From Nymphaea colorata (taxonomy: Eukaryota; Streptophyta; Magnoliopsida; Nymphaeales; Nymphaeaceae): a stretch of 64,000 nt of DNA. Location: contig NC_045149.1 in NCBI RefSeq assembly GCF_008831285.2, forward strand, positions 22,264,535 through 22,328,534. The letters run 5' to 3'. Numbering within the stretch: the stretch's first letter is position 1; the number at the start of each line of letters is the position of its first letter. Shown here piece by piece: positions 47,200-57,535 of this stretch. The notes below the pieces were generated by a model. It saw only the letters and a program-made list of their open reading frames with translations. It searched no databases and was not told where the DNA came from. A program made the position numbers and the translations under genes.

Positions 47200-47426
47200 C
47201 ACTGCTATAGAACATATTGCCAACAATTTCCACCCTTGCCAATAGGTTGGGTGGCGTTGCTAATAACATTATTGGCAACCGCTGACACCCTAAGGAATGG
47301 CCTTTCCCAGCGCCACATAGGACAAGGGCAACTCCAATTATCCCGTAAGGTGAGGGTAGTTGGCAACGGCTTTCTGGCTATTGGCGAAGGCAAGAGCCGT
47401 TGCCAATAGCCATGTTCGTTGTAGTG
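47200..47426. mobile_element. Possible CACTA-type MITE
   Basis: A 227-bp segment begins CACTGCTATAGAACAT and ends ATGTTCGTTGTAGTG, imperfect inverted repeats whose right end reads CACTACAACGAACAT inwards, like plant CACTA ends. The interior repeats 'ttgcca' motifs on both strands. The expected 3-bp target duplication is not visible (CTC versus GAT). Confidence 0.45.
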
Positions 47427-47819
47427 GATGTTGGTATACGACATGTTATCAAACAACCAGGCAAGCCGTTGTCTTCAATACGTTGTTAAGATGCAATGCT
47501 TTGAATGGTTCATTTTACTCTCCCTCGCCTCTAGGATCTCCGCTCAACTTCCACGTTATATGTGTGTGTGCAGATAACTACCAAACTGTTGTAACTAAAG
47601 TTTGAAGATAATTTTCTGAACTGCCGATTATAGGGAGATAAGGTGGTGGAGATTCATGACATGCAATTCTCAACCAGTTCTAATCAATTGACATAGGTCA
47701 CTAGAGATGTTGGTCATCTGCGAGCAGACGAAATTTTTGAAGCCACTAGGCTACAAGGGATTATGGAAGGATGGCATGCTAGCATATGAAGATGCAAGGC
47801 ACCAGCTCGTTTAAGCAGG

Positions 47820-48250
47820 TTTGTATACCTTGTGTGTACTAATAAATTGCTCACCTTGGATAGAATCCAGAAAATGGGCTTCCACCTTGTTAACAGGTGT
47901 AGTTTATGCAAAAGGGATTCACATCTTGTTCAGATGTGGAATCACTGTGGGATTATATAACCAAGCAGTTTGGTAGGAAAAGAATTCCCTTGCCAAAAAA
48001 CTGTAGAAGAGTTCTAGATGTGGCTGAATTTCTAGTTATAGTTCAAGTGTCTTACAAAGTGTTAGAGAGTTGTTTTTAACATTGTATGCTGGAAAATTTG
48101 GTGGGCAAAAAACAAAATGTACCATGGTGGCTGGAGTGACGTAAATATGAAAAGTCTGATTCCAATTACTTGGCAAGCTTGTAAGGAGGCGTTCATGGCC
48201 TTAAACCTACAAACTACGAAAAGAAAAAAAGAAAAAACACCTTTTTTCAT
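47820..48250 (+). pseudogene. LINE retrotransposon 3' relic (zf-RVT region)
   Basis: A plus-strand stretch reads NKLLTLDRIQKMGFHLVNR followed by CSLCKRDSHLVQ and, after a TAA stop, scraps such as WWLEW and YLASL in shifting frames. NKLLT-x-x-x-I-x-x-x-GF...NRC-x-LC is the signature of the zinc-binding reverse-transcriptase C-terminal domain of plant LINEs. Only the 3' end is present. Confidence 0.65.
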
Positions 48251-49130
48251 CTGGTTGAGAACACGGCCGTTGTGTGTAGAAGATGCTTCAGAAATCCAAG
48301 CTTCGTCTTCTCTCTATATTGCCATCAGCAAGAAGCAAAGGAGGAAGCATGTTGTTGCAGTCAAGAGATTAGAGCATGAAGAAGGCTAGGGTGGTTAGTA
48401 GGACTGTTGGGGGAGGAGGTGATGAATCAGAGTTTCATCTGCTTGAATGGGGCCTGCTCTGCTATGGATATATCTGAGGCAACATTCACGTCGACTCTAA
48501 CAATTCCAATTGGTTGAGAAGATTGAATCCCAATCCTTGAGGGACGTCAGAAATGGCCTAATTCGAGTTCCTGTGTTCTTAGCATAGTAGTTGGTAACAA
48601 TCTGTTCCCTCCTCCCATTGGTAAGATCATTCAAGGCTATGTATGTTCTGAAAAAAGCTTGGATAATGACTAAGGTTGATTCTTCTCTGCCTTTTTTTTC
48701 TTCTTCGCTGCCTTTAACTTGTTCTGCCTTTTTATGAGAGTGATTGTGTTTAATCACTTATCCTTTTGCCCTGCTTGATGCTTTGCGTTCATTTTTGATT
48801 TTTTAGATGTGGTGCAAAATTTTTGTTCAGTAAGTTCTTTTTTCCCCTCCACAGGAATCCTTCAGAAAGGAAAACCTTCAGCAAGCCCAAACCGGCTCTT
48901 CTGATTGACTGCTTCCTCTCTGTTGGACAATTTCGGTGGTTGGAAAGAACAAAAGGGCAGGATTGGCTTTCAGTATTGATTCACAACCAGTCAACCACTC
49001 AAGCTAAATCACAACAAGGATGATTTTGATTTAGTTACTTGGTTTCAAAATACTGATCTCAAGTCCTCTCGAAGTCAATATTAATATTGTCGGTTCCTAA
49101 ACTGAATATGTCGAGTTTGGCGACCCCACC

Positions 49131-49133
<3 letters not shown>
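48251..49133. other. Intergenic, no gene recognised
   Basis: No domain was recognised. Short open frames on both strands are not conserved in other units. Confidence 0.5.

Positions 49134-49172
<39 letters not shown>
49134..49172. repeat. AT microsatellite in the R1 remnant
   Basis: About 19 AT units placed where other R1 copies read 'ccaccactttatacctattt'. Confidence 0.92.
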
Positions 49173-49176
<4 letters not shown>

Positions 49177-49562
49177 CACAAGAAGTATTCTTCAGCGATA
49201 AGAAGGTAGTACGCTGCATCTAGTTCAAGAATGAGATCAATGTTAGGAACAAGTCCTTCTCTCTTTCTCTTTTTTACAACATCAAGAAAAGAACATGAAG
49301 AAGAAAAAGAAGAAGAAGAAACAAGGATTTTAAGTGGTTGGGAGATAAGCTTCTCCTATGTGCATAGATGTCACATAAAGTTTCAATAACACACAGAATT
49401 CTCCCCTCTTTACTGTAAAAAGGTCCACAAAAATTAGGAAAGGGTTAAAAGATCAGACTCCACACTTCAATAAGTCACTCTATAAACTCTTAACCAAACA
49501 AAAAGGGGAGAGAAAAGCCATCGCCCATCTGGAAGCTGGACCTTGCGGTTCCTGCGTCTAGT

Positions 49563-50810
49563 TTATTTGGGGAGGTGATAGGCTAACATGGCATACAGCA
49601 CTTGCAGTAAAGTGAGAATAAGTAGAATGAGGGCAGCAGCGAAGGAGCAGTACGACCACGGGCTCCTGAAAAAGGTGCGTGTCAGATCAGCCCATTTCGA
49701 GATCCCTTCTCTCTCACAGTGCTCGTTGATGTCCTTCCGAGTCTTAGACAGCATGTCGATCCCATATGTGTCTCCTAGCTCTAGATGCTTGAAGAAATTA
49801 ACGATGTCGTCCAGGCTGCCCAGCTGGTTGTCTATTATTCCCTTGACAGTCAAGACTCGGACGTCGGCAGCAGTGAGCACAAGGTCACTGAGGAGGCGAA
49901 GGTAGGACGACACCGGCTGCACAGGGTGATTGTCGTCTTCCACAAGGCGTTGTTCATAAGCCACCATGTTCCTCAAAATGAAGTCGGAGTCCCTGTTGAT
50001 GAGGACGCGTGGGAGCTTGAGAAGAGGCGTCCACGCCTGTCTGGGATCCCACATGACCATTCCTTCGGCCGCCGGCGAGATGGTAACGCCCGAGTCCTTG
50101 AGATCAATGGCACTGTAGCGTACGCTCATCTCGCCAAAGTTACAGGGAGAGAAACGCGCTGTTGATGCTGAGCCAGCTTCGTTTCTCTGCCCTACCATCT
50201 TGGGTAGAAATTTCTTCCTTGCAGCGTCGAGGAGATGGCAAGCGCCGGCCAGGTTTAGCTCGTCAAGTGTTTGCATGAAATAGAAATCTAAAAATTTGTT
50301 GAGCATGGTTTCGAATTGCGGATCTCCGTATTGCAGGTGGCTGTAAAGGCGTTGAAGAAAGGCCATGGGGATTTGGTTCTTGACCACCAACACGTCAAGC
50401 AGAATATGGCGGATCATGGTGTTGTTGAGTGGAAATAAGGTGGGGGAAAACCTGGTGACGATGGTGCGAAAGGGATGCGGCTCTGTTGTCATGATGTGCA
50501 TCAACTCTAACACGAAGCATCCATCTCTTACAAGCGTCATCACAAATTCGTCGTTGTTCGGAAATTTGTATAGTGCGCTATTCGCCCCTTCGTAACATTT
50601 TCTCACCTCCAGTGCATCATCTCTTACGGCATTAACGACATCCTCTATGCTACCCATTTGCGCCCTCTGCACGACCAAGTGGAGCACGGTTTCCTCCAAT
50701 GTGTGGTCGATTCTGTAATGGTATGGTCCAATGTTTATGAACAAGGTTTTCCATGGCTTGTACGCTCTACTATCCTCATACATCATGAAGATACAAGGCG
50801 TTGAACACAT
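49563..50810 (-). CDS. DUF247 (UPF0481) membrane protein, copy 6, intact
   Basis: 415 codons from the ATG at 50810; an in-frame ATG 13 codons earlier translates the GA leader and is not used here. Landmarks: IGPYHYR (about 27-33), KCYEGAN, DGCFVLELMHIMTT, a KNQIP motif, HLLDAARKKFLP, DLKDSGV, RNMVAYEQR, GIIDNQLGS, FFRSPW and one C-terminal hydrophobic segment. Differences from the other intact copies cluster in the N-terminal third (HYRIDHTLEETVLHLVVQRAQ) and around MQTLDELNLAG. Its upstream region lacks block R2 and is unique in the window, so it may be expressed differently. Confidence 0.93.
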   Translation of the reverse strand: MCSTPCIFMMYEDSRAYKPWKTLFINIGPYHYRIDHTLEETVLHLVVQRAQMGSIEDVVNAVRDDALEVRKCYEGANSALYKFPNNDEFVMTLVRDGCFVLELMHIMTTEPHPFRTIVTRFSPTLFPLNNTMIRHILLDVLVVKNQIPMAFLQRLYSHLQYGDPQFETMLNKFLDFYFMQTLDELNLAGACHLLDAARKKFLPKMVGQRNEAGSASTARFSPCNFGEMSVRYSAIDLKDSGVTISPAAEGMVMWDPRQAWTPLLKLPRVLINRDSDFILRNMVAYEQRLVEDDNHPVQPVSSYLRLLSDLVLTAADVRVLTVKGIIDNQLGSLDDIVNFFKHLELGDTYGIDMLSKTRKDINEHCEREGISKWADLTRTFFRSPWSYCSFAAALILLILTLLQVLYAMLAYHLPK

Positions 50811-50849
50811 TCTCTCTCTCTCTCTCTCTCTCGTTCTCTTCTGCCGCAA

Positions 50850-51797
50850 CTAGGCTTCCCTTAACTTTCTTGAGGCCAATTAGAAGCAGAAAATTTAGAT
50901 CCTTGAACATTGAAGCAAACTCATCCTAAGCCAACAAATCTCTGGTCATTTATTGTTCTAGAATCCAATGCAAAGTTAGTTAGATTTTTAGGAAAACTTT
51001 CAGCTGAAGAGTTATGGAATATTTCCTTCCCCTTGCCAATAATATAATCACCAAATGCATATGGAATACTCAGTTCTTTCAACCTCCCCAACAAAACAAA
51101 ATTCCTATCGTGTTCATGTTAGGTGATCAAAACGTAGGGTCAACTCTGCACGATTTGGCCTGCCACTTGACCAAATCTTGCATCAGATGAACGTGACCGC
51201 CACCAAATTGGAGTACATTAGGTGCATTAAATGACGCAAACATCAAGCTCCGAACGTTTTTATATACTTGTTATATGTACTTTATACATATGTATATACA
51301 TTTAGTAGACTCTGAACATCTTTTCTATGTTTTCATATGCAGTTATATTACCAAAATTTCAAAACAAACATCTCACTCTTCCTCGGCTCGTAAAAGATTG
51401 AGCTCGGGCTTGGCTTAGTTCATATATTCACGGTCTGCTTAGAAAGAGGTTTTCATGCTTAATCATGAGCAATCCTAAAGAATGGCTGTTAAGTATGTTT
51501 GGCTTGATTACGGGCCCGAGTCTGTAATACTAGTTTAAACCATCATGCTTAATTATCCTGTCGTTTATATGAGTTAAAATACTAAATCAATAATTTATGG
51601 GCTAAAATTCAGTGTTCTTTTGATTCTAATCACAGTTGAGCAGGCAAGCAAGTTGAATTATGCAATATCCTTTTCATATGACAATAATATGACAAAAATT
51701 TAAGTTGGTATAGTGTCACATCAAAGGGTTTGATAATTAAGTGTTAGTTGTGATATTGTGATTGATTTCTTAATTAAACATGTTGTGCTTATTACAG
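50850..51797. other. Unique upstream region of DUF247-6
   Basis: No match to R2 and no recognisable gene or cyclin first exon on the plus strand. The last bases (TTACAG at 51792-51797) look like a splice acceptor for the next feature. Confidence 0.5.
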
Positions 51798-52149
51798 GTA
51801 CTACAACAATGCTTATTATGCCAAAGTCGGTGGGTTTAGCACCACTGAGATGAACTGTTTGGAGATTGATTTCCTTTTCAGCCTCGGATTCCAATTGAAT
51901 GTCACGCCGCCGACGTTCCATGCTTACTGCATGTATCTGCAGAGGGGGATGCTGGAGTTTGAGTACTGCAACATACAGAGACCACTCAGGATCCATGGCT
52001 GTTATGCTTCTTCACCTTCTGGTTCTTCTGATGAGGCCACCTCTCAGAATCAACAGTTTGCTGTTTGTTGTACAGCCACCCCCCCCCCCCTTACTCATTT
52101 TCTCATGTTAAGAAGCAGCTTCAAACCGTGCTCAGATCTAGCTAGCTAA
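51798..52149 (+). pseudogene. U/P-type cyclin terminal exon, orphan
   Basis: After a good acceptor the frame reads [19 protein letters not shown], then [17 protein letters not shown] and [11 protein letters not shown], and stays open to TAA at 52147-52149. This is the second exon of plant U/P-type (CYCU/CYCP) cyclins, whose intron falls just before YNNAYYAK. The exon is intact, but no first exon (the SYLERI...CSPSC region) lies in the 5 kb upstream, where DUF247-6 sits on the other strand. Either the first exon is lost or an unusually long intron holds DUF247-6. The C-terminal tail has a run of ten Cs. Confidence 0.75.
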
Positions 52150-52849
52150 TTCAAAATTTGGCTCTTGGATGTGTTTGTTGATCCACTATCACAAAAAACG
52201 GTCTTATTGAAAAAAGATGAGTATAATATGACAAAACACAGTCGACTATATAATACCCGTTTTATTCTTGTCTTTTATAAAAAAATGTCAGAAAATAAAA
52301 AACGCGTATAAAACTCGTATTATACCATTTTTTTCCGTTTTTTCATTTTTTTATAATTTTTTATTTCTATGACACTTGTATAATTTGTTGAGATTTTTTC
52401 GCTTTATTCCTGAGATAAACAACTTTACTGTATTATCGCAGTATAATACCCATACACATTTTTTTGTAACAATAGCTGGATTTTGGGCTGAAAGTATTAC
52501 AAGTGTCATTCTTGTGAACTGTTTTTGGTTCCGCCACTGGCACAAAATCTGAATAGTTGAATGTCTAGGTAGAGTGTCTTAAAATATGCTGTCCCAAAAG
52601 TACATGATCAGTTTCAAATATAAAACTTAATCTCTTGGGATGGTTAATCCCGGTTCATCAATCTTGTTTGTTTAATAATTCCAATTTCTTAAAAATTAAG
52701 CATTTTGATTCAAATTTCCATGATTCTTGGTATAGCAAACGCTCGTAAGTCTGCTGCATCCTCAATGGTAAAGCAGAAAAGAGAGGATGCCTTTGAGACA
52801 TTCTATCTCATAACCACATATTTGAGATGGGGTGTCTGGTGATTTTGAA
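52150..52849. other. Spacer matching the uninserted form of 4950-5815
   Basis: Shares 'ttcaaaatttggctcttg' and 'cttgggatggttaatcc' with unit 1 and shows the empty site of MULE-like element 1 near 52635. No gene was recognised. Confidence 0.55.
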
Positions 52850-53075
52850 ATGGGTTGTCTCGTAACACCGCTTGTGGAGCATTCAAACATGCATTTAAAG
52901 TCCGAAAATCAGGAGTTTCAGTGTCTGGATAGTAAGCCTAATGCACCCTTCATTTGGATACGTTGTATGCGCAAAGAATAAGCCGATTCGTCAGATTCTG
53001 TTTCAATTTCTCGTGGACTTAAAGCTTTCGGGAAATTACCAATTGAACAATTTCAAAAAGAGCAATAGGTTTCCG

Positions 53076-53080
<5 letters not shown>

Positions 53081-53116
<36 letters not shown>
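53081..53116. repeat. AT microsatellite (left)
   Basis: About 18 AT units; left flank shared with 16975. Confidence 0.92.
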
Positions 53117-53118
<2 letters not shown>

Positions 53119-53755
53119 TCAGCAACTCACTTGAATCAAGTATGAACCAACCAAAAAAAGAGAAAATTATTGTATTCATTTTTTTAAATATAATAACTAA
53201 AAATAAAAACGTTATGATATTTATAAAATACTGAGTGAACACTGAATTGAACTTTGGACAGCAAAGAGGAAAAGGAAAACCACCACAAAGCACATGCCTA
53301 GATGCTTGTGAACAAAGCTGCCAATGGCAAGGCGACCTACTGGAGATTTTCTTTATTGGGGATAAGAAGACGGAGTCGAGAAGCAAGGAATAAAAAATAA
53401 GAGAAGGCTCACCTGAGTCCTAAGCCTATTAAGTCTCTCACATAAGGAAAATGAGTACACTAAAAACGATGGTTAAGCCAGCGAAAATGCATATAACTAA
53501 ATCCTAAGGGAAGGAGGAGGAGACCCATCACCCAGCAAAAGGCGAAACTTCTACCCGACCTTTTATCTCTATAGAACTGCTGTTGGTACTTCAAGATGCT
53601 ACCCACATAGTTCAGCTTGCACTTTGATGGTCTCCTTTTTTGTTTCATAAAAAGTTGTGGAATTTTAAATGGATACTGATTACCTACCAGCCATTGTTCG
53701 GTTCATTGCACCAACTATTTCAAGGACTACATGGAGATACTGAGCAGTAGATCTA

Positions 53756-53758
<3 letters not shown>

Positions 53759-53789
<31 letters not shown>
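53759..53789. repeat. AT microsatellite (middle)
   Basis: About 15 TA units. Confidence 0.92.
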
Positions 53790-53791
<2 letters not shown>

Positions 53792-53994
53792 GGGCAGTGA
53801 GCAGTCCATGGCCATGTCTTAATCTAAGTTGTCTTATTCTAAGTGCACGGCAGACAAAAACTTATTGATTTCTGTTGTCATCCAAAAAATTTTGCTTGTG
53901 GAAGTCCCCAACAAGGAGGATAGAACATAGTTCTTTCCATATCCAGCTAATTAGATATTGCTTAACGCAACTTGTGAAACTCAGACTCAATTAA

Positions 53995-54145
<151 letters not shown>

Positions 54146-55177
54146 TTGGGTATCTGTCAAAATCAGAGATGTCAATCAGATTTGGTAGGAAAAGAACCGC
54201 TCTTCCATATGTGAATCCAATTTGGGATGTTCATTTTCTTATGGGATTCGAATTCTTCCGCTTGGGCCTAAAAGAAAAATCACTGGAACTGTTGATATCA
54301 TTCTGCCATTTTTGTAAACCTTTTTCCAAGAAGTGCTCTTCATCTGGCCCTCTTAATCGTCTTGCAGTTGTTTCTTGTGTTTCCCCAAAATCTCAAATTG
54401 CATTGTAAAATAGGATTGAATCGGAGACTTGTATAAAATTGACGGCAAATCGAGTAACAATCCATCCCACTCTTACATCAGGTTCAGGCTTTTGGTTTGA
54501 CAGACCCCATAACCCCGCCGGCCTGCCCGCCCCCCACCCAAACACTTAAAAACAGCTTTGGTTCCAGGTTACCATATTTAGGGATATTTGATTTGATTCA
54601 CCAGCACACATAAGGTACCATGTTTTGGTGTGCCAGTAGATCCAATTTAGATCCATATCCAACTTAACAGCTTCAAAAAATTAGTACGAAAAAAATTTGA
54701 TGTCCCATTAAGAAATCAACTTGGATTTGAATTTAAAGATAACATCCCATTGAAATTGGACCCAAAATTCGGATTTAAGTAAATACCTGATCAGATTCGG
54801 ATTCCGATTAGATATACTTTAAATAAATATCCTATATCACATGTCCAAATAGTTTGAAATAATAGGGTTTGCAAAGAGTCAGATGTTAATCTAAATATCA
54901 GATTTAGATATGGCATAGATTCTTCTTGGTTCATATTTTAATCCAAATAATGAGCATTCGAAAGGTTAATTTAGCATAAGAGTATATCTAAGGTAGAAAT
55001 AATGAGTGCAAAACATCATGAATTTTTTCGAACTAATAGAAGTAGAAGGCTAAACTTCGCAACGTTGTACTTAGTTTCATATTGAATTTTGTGGTCGTAT
55101 GGTACGATGAAATACTCCTCTTGCCCACCCGAAACGATTAATAGTTTTGTAATCTGGTGTAGAAACTTAGGCGACAA

Positions 55178-55566
55178 TGTAACACCCTAAAAATTTTAGT
55201 CCCGTATTGAAGATTGTGAGAGATTTTTAAGGGCTTATAAAGTGGGTCATTACCATAAATGATTGTCTTGGTTCTTAGCCTTTTTGAGGCTGGAAACGAA
55301 ACTGCTAGGGGGCGGGTTGGGATCCGCCGAACCAGGGGTCCTCGAGCTCAGAAGTGGATCGGGTTGTTATAGTGGTGGTATTAGAGCCGGTTCAACACTC
55401 GGACCTGTGGTCCCACACACGCGGACGCGTATGTCTTAAGTGACGTGGATTGTAACACCTCAAATCTAGTATTGAAGATTGTGCTGAAGCTGAAACTGAT
55501 ATGGGGCAGGTTAGAATCCGCCGAACCAGGGGGCCCTCGAGCCCAGGAGTGGGTCGGGTTGTTATA
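55178..55566 (+). mobile_element. TRIM retroelement with perfect target duplication
   Basis: A 389-bp element: left LTR 55178-55371 (TGTAACACCC...GTTGTTATA), a tRNA-Met-like primer site (TGGTATTAGAGCC, about 55376), about 70 bp of internal sequence with a CGCGGACGCG palindrome, and a right LTR 55451-55566 shortened by an internal deletion of about 78 bp. GACAA flanks it on both sides (55173-55177 and 55567-55571). No coding capacity, as expected of terminal-repeat retrotransposons in miniature. A related LTR lies at 61770. Confidence 0.82.
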
Positions 55567-55759
55567 GACAATGAATTGCGATCGATCATACCGGACGACT
55601 TCTTTCTTCAGCAAGGGAATGAAACAAGTAGCGACGACAATCTACCAAACACTCAAAAAGAATGCGACTTTCAACTTGCAATCAATCAAACAAATGATGA
55701 GGAGAAAACAGCAATATCATCATATTAGCACATACTTCAACGGCGCTCAGGAAAAAACT

Positions 55760-56821
55760 GACTACATAAACCAACCTGACGTATAGTAAAAAAGGCTACC
55801 TAGCTTAGGCTATATCACAGATTCACAGTGTGACCTTATTATTGCAAACAATAAAACAAACGATGGGACAAATTAAACACACACACAAACACGAAGTAAA
55901 CAAAGTAGCTAGTCAAAAGATTTGGATTCATTTCTCACAATTTTACTAGTTTTAACTTGTTTATTTTTCTTTCCAACTCTCTTTCATTAAATTAACTTCA
56001 ACAAGAAAAGAAAGGTAAATTAAAAATGGTTGTTAGAGTTGTGACAAGCCATTCATTGTCTAGTGTCTGCAGTTCTAGATCCCACGTTCGGCCGAACCCA
56101 ATATTTTGTAGTTGAATTTGAGAAAGCGCAATCATATGATGAATGTGGAATGTTTAAATCTGTGCGTTTCTAAAAACTATAAGAAATTAGTACATACGCT
56201 TGATTTTGCAAAAGTATTTCAAACTTAATTGTCATAGCCTTACTTTTAGACTCATATAATTTGAGCGGGGAAAAAGTATACGGCAATTAAAATTTGTCTT
56301 GATCCACCAATTAACACTCTATTCTCTGTCCACCAAACCACTCTCACGAGAGGAAGCCGGGGCGTGAGAATTGAACACGGGTTATAAAATTCGAGAATAT
56401 TCACTTTTATCAGAAAAATATACTAGCAATTAAAAATAAAACTTTGAAATACTTGTAAAAGAAAAGGGAGCGGGAAGTAGTTAGAGGGGGCAATAGGTTT
56501 GTCACTGAATATTCAATTAGAATTATCTCACTCAGGCTACATTTTACGATACTGGATTGAATTATGGACAGTAGGATTTTACATAAAATAACCATCAACC
56601 ATCAGAAGGCACATGCGTAGATGCTTGGGAATAATGATGCCAATGTGAAAATTTTAAGAACCAAGTTGTTGAAAACTTTCATGTCATGAGGATCTACTGG
56701 AGATTTATTTATTTATTTTTGGTGAAGGGTGCTGACGAGAGATAGGGAATCGGAACCAAAGAAGACTCACATAAGCCTATAACGCTGCTAAGTGAAGTGA
56801 AATTGACAAATTTTACAATTC
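55760..56821. repeat. R4 block, unit 6 (complete)
   Basis: Both halves of R4 are joined here and lead directly into the MITE, giving the reference layout for the broken copies in units 2, 3 and 4. Confidence 0.8.
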
Positions 56822-57201
56822 GAGCTTGAGCTTGGCCAGCTCGAGCTCGACTCGGCTCAAAAAATTCGAGCTCGAGCTTGGATCGAACTCAAGTTGAGCT
56901 CCTTATGGCGAGCTCGAGCTCGATTCGACTACACAAAATCGAGCTCGAAGTGGACTCATTTAACCCATGTAACTCATTTGGCGTTAACGCTTGAAAACGT
57001 TAACGCATGTAACTCGTTTAACTTGTGTAACTTGTGAAAATTTGTTTTTGCCTTAAAGGTTAAAACCGGTGAACCGATTTTGACAATATTATATAGAGCA
57101 CAAGTTTAAGAGTCGAGTCGAGTCGAGTATAAACAAGTCGAGTTCTTGAAACTCGAATTCGGAGTATCTTTTCCGAGCGAGTTGCTCGTTGTGTAGCCCT
57201 A
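56822..57201. mobile_element. hAT-like MITE copy d (left end lost)
   Basis: Same GAGCTCGA-rich interior; ends TGTGTAGCCCTA at 57201. The left terminal TAGGGCTGCACA is missing. Confidence 0.5.
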
Positions 57202-57253
57202 TCTGAACGAGAGAGCGGAAACCTCTTTTAAAGAAAGAGGAATAGGAACAATG

Positions 57254-57528
57254 GTGAGAAGAAAGAAACTGTATTTCTCATTGTATTTCTATGAATCATT
57301 TACAAGGTATATATAGAGGCAATTGGATAAGAATCAAGAAACGATCATATCCCTGATTTCTGCTCGTACAAGATCATCATTCCAAATTCATTGTGATTTC
57401 TCAATCTGCAACGTCTAACAACTCATCCTCTTGATTTGGGTGATCTCTGATTCCTTGATTTTGGGCAATCTCTAATTCCTTGAGTTTGGGTGATCTTCTT
57501 CGACTGTTACGGGAAGTAACGTTCAACA
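57254..57528 (-). repeat. Copia-2 3' LTR (inner end precise, outer end approximate)
   Basis: Begins TGTTGAACG on the minus strand right after the purine tract. With no second LTR to compare, the outer end near 57254 is chosen from a CA terminus. Confidence 0.55.
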
Positions 57529-57535
57529 CTCCCCC

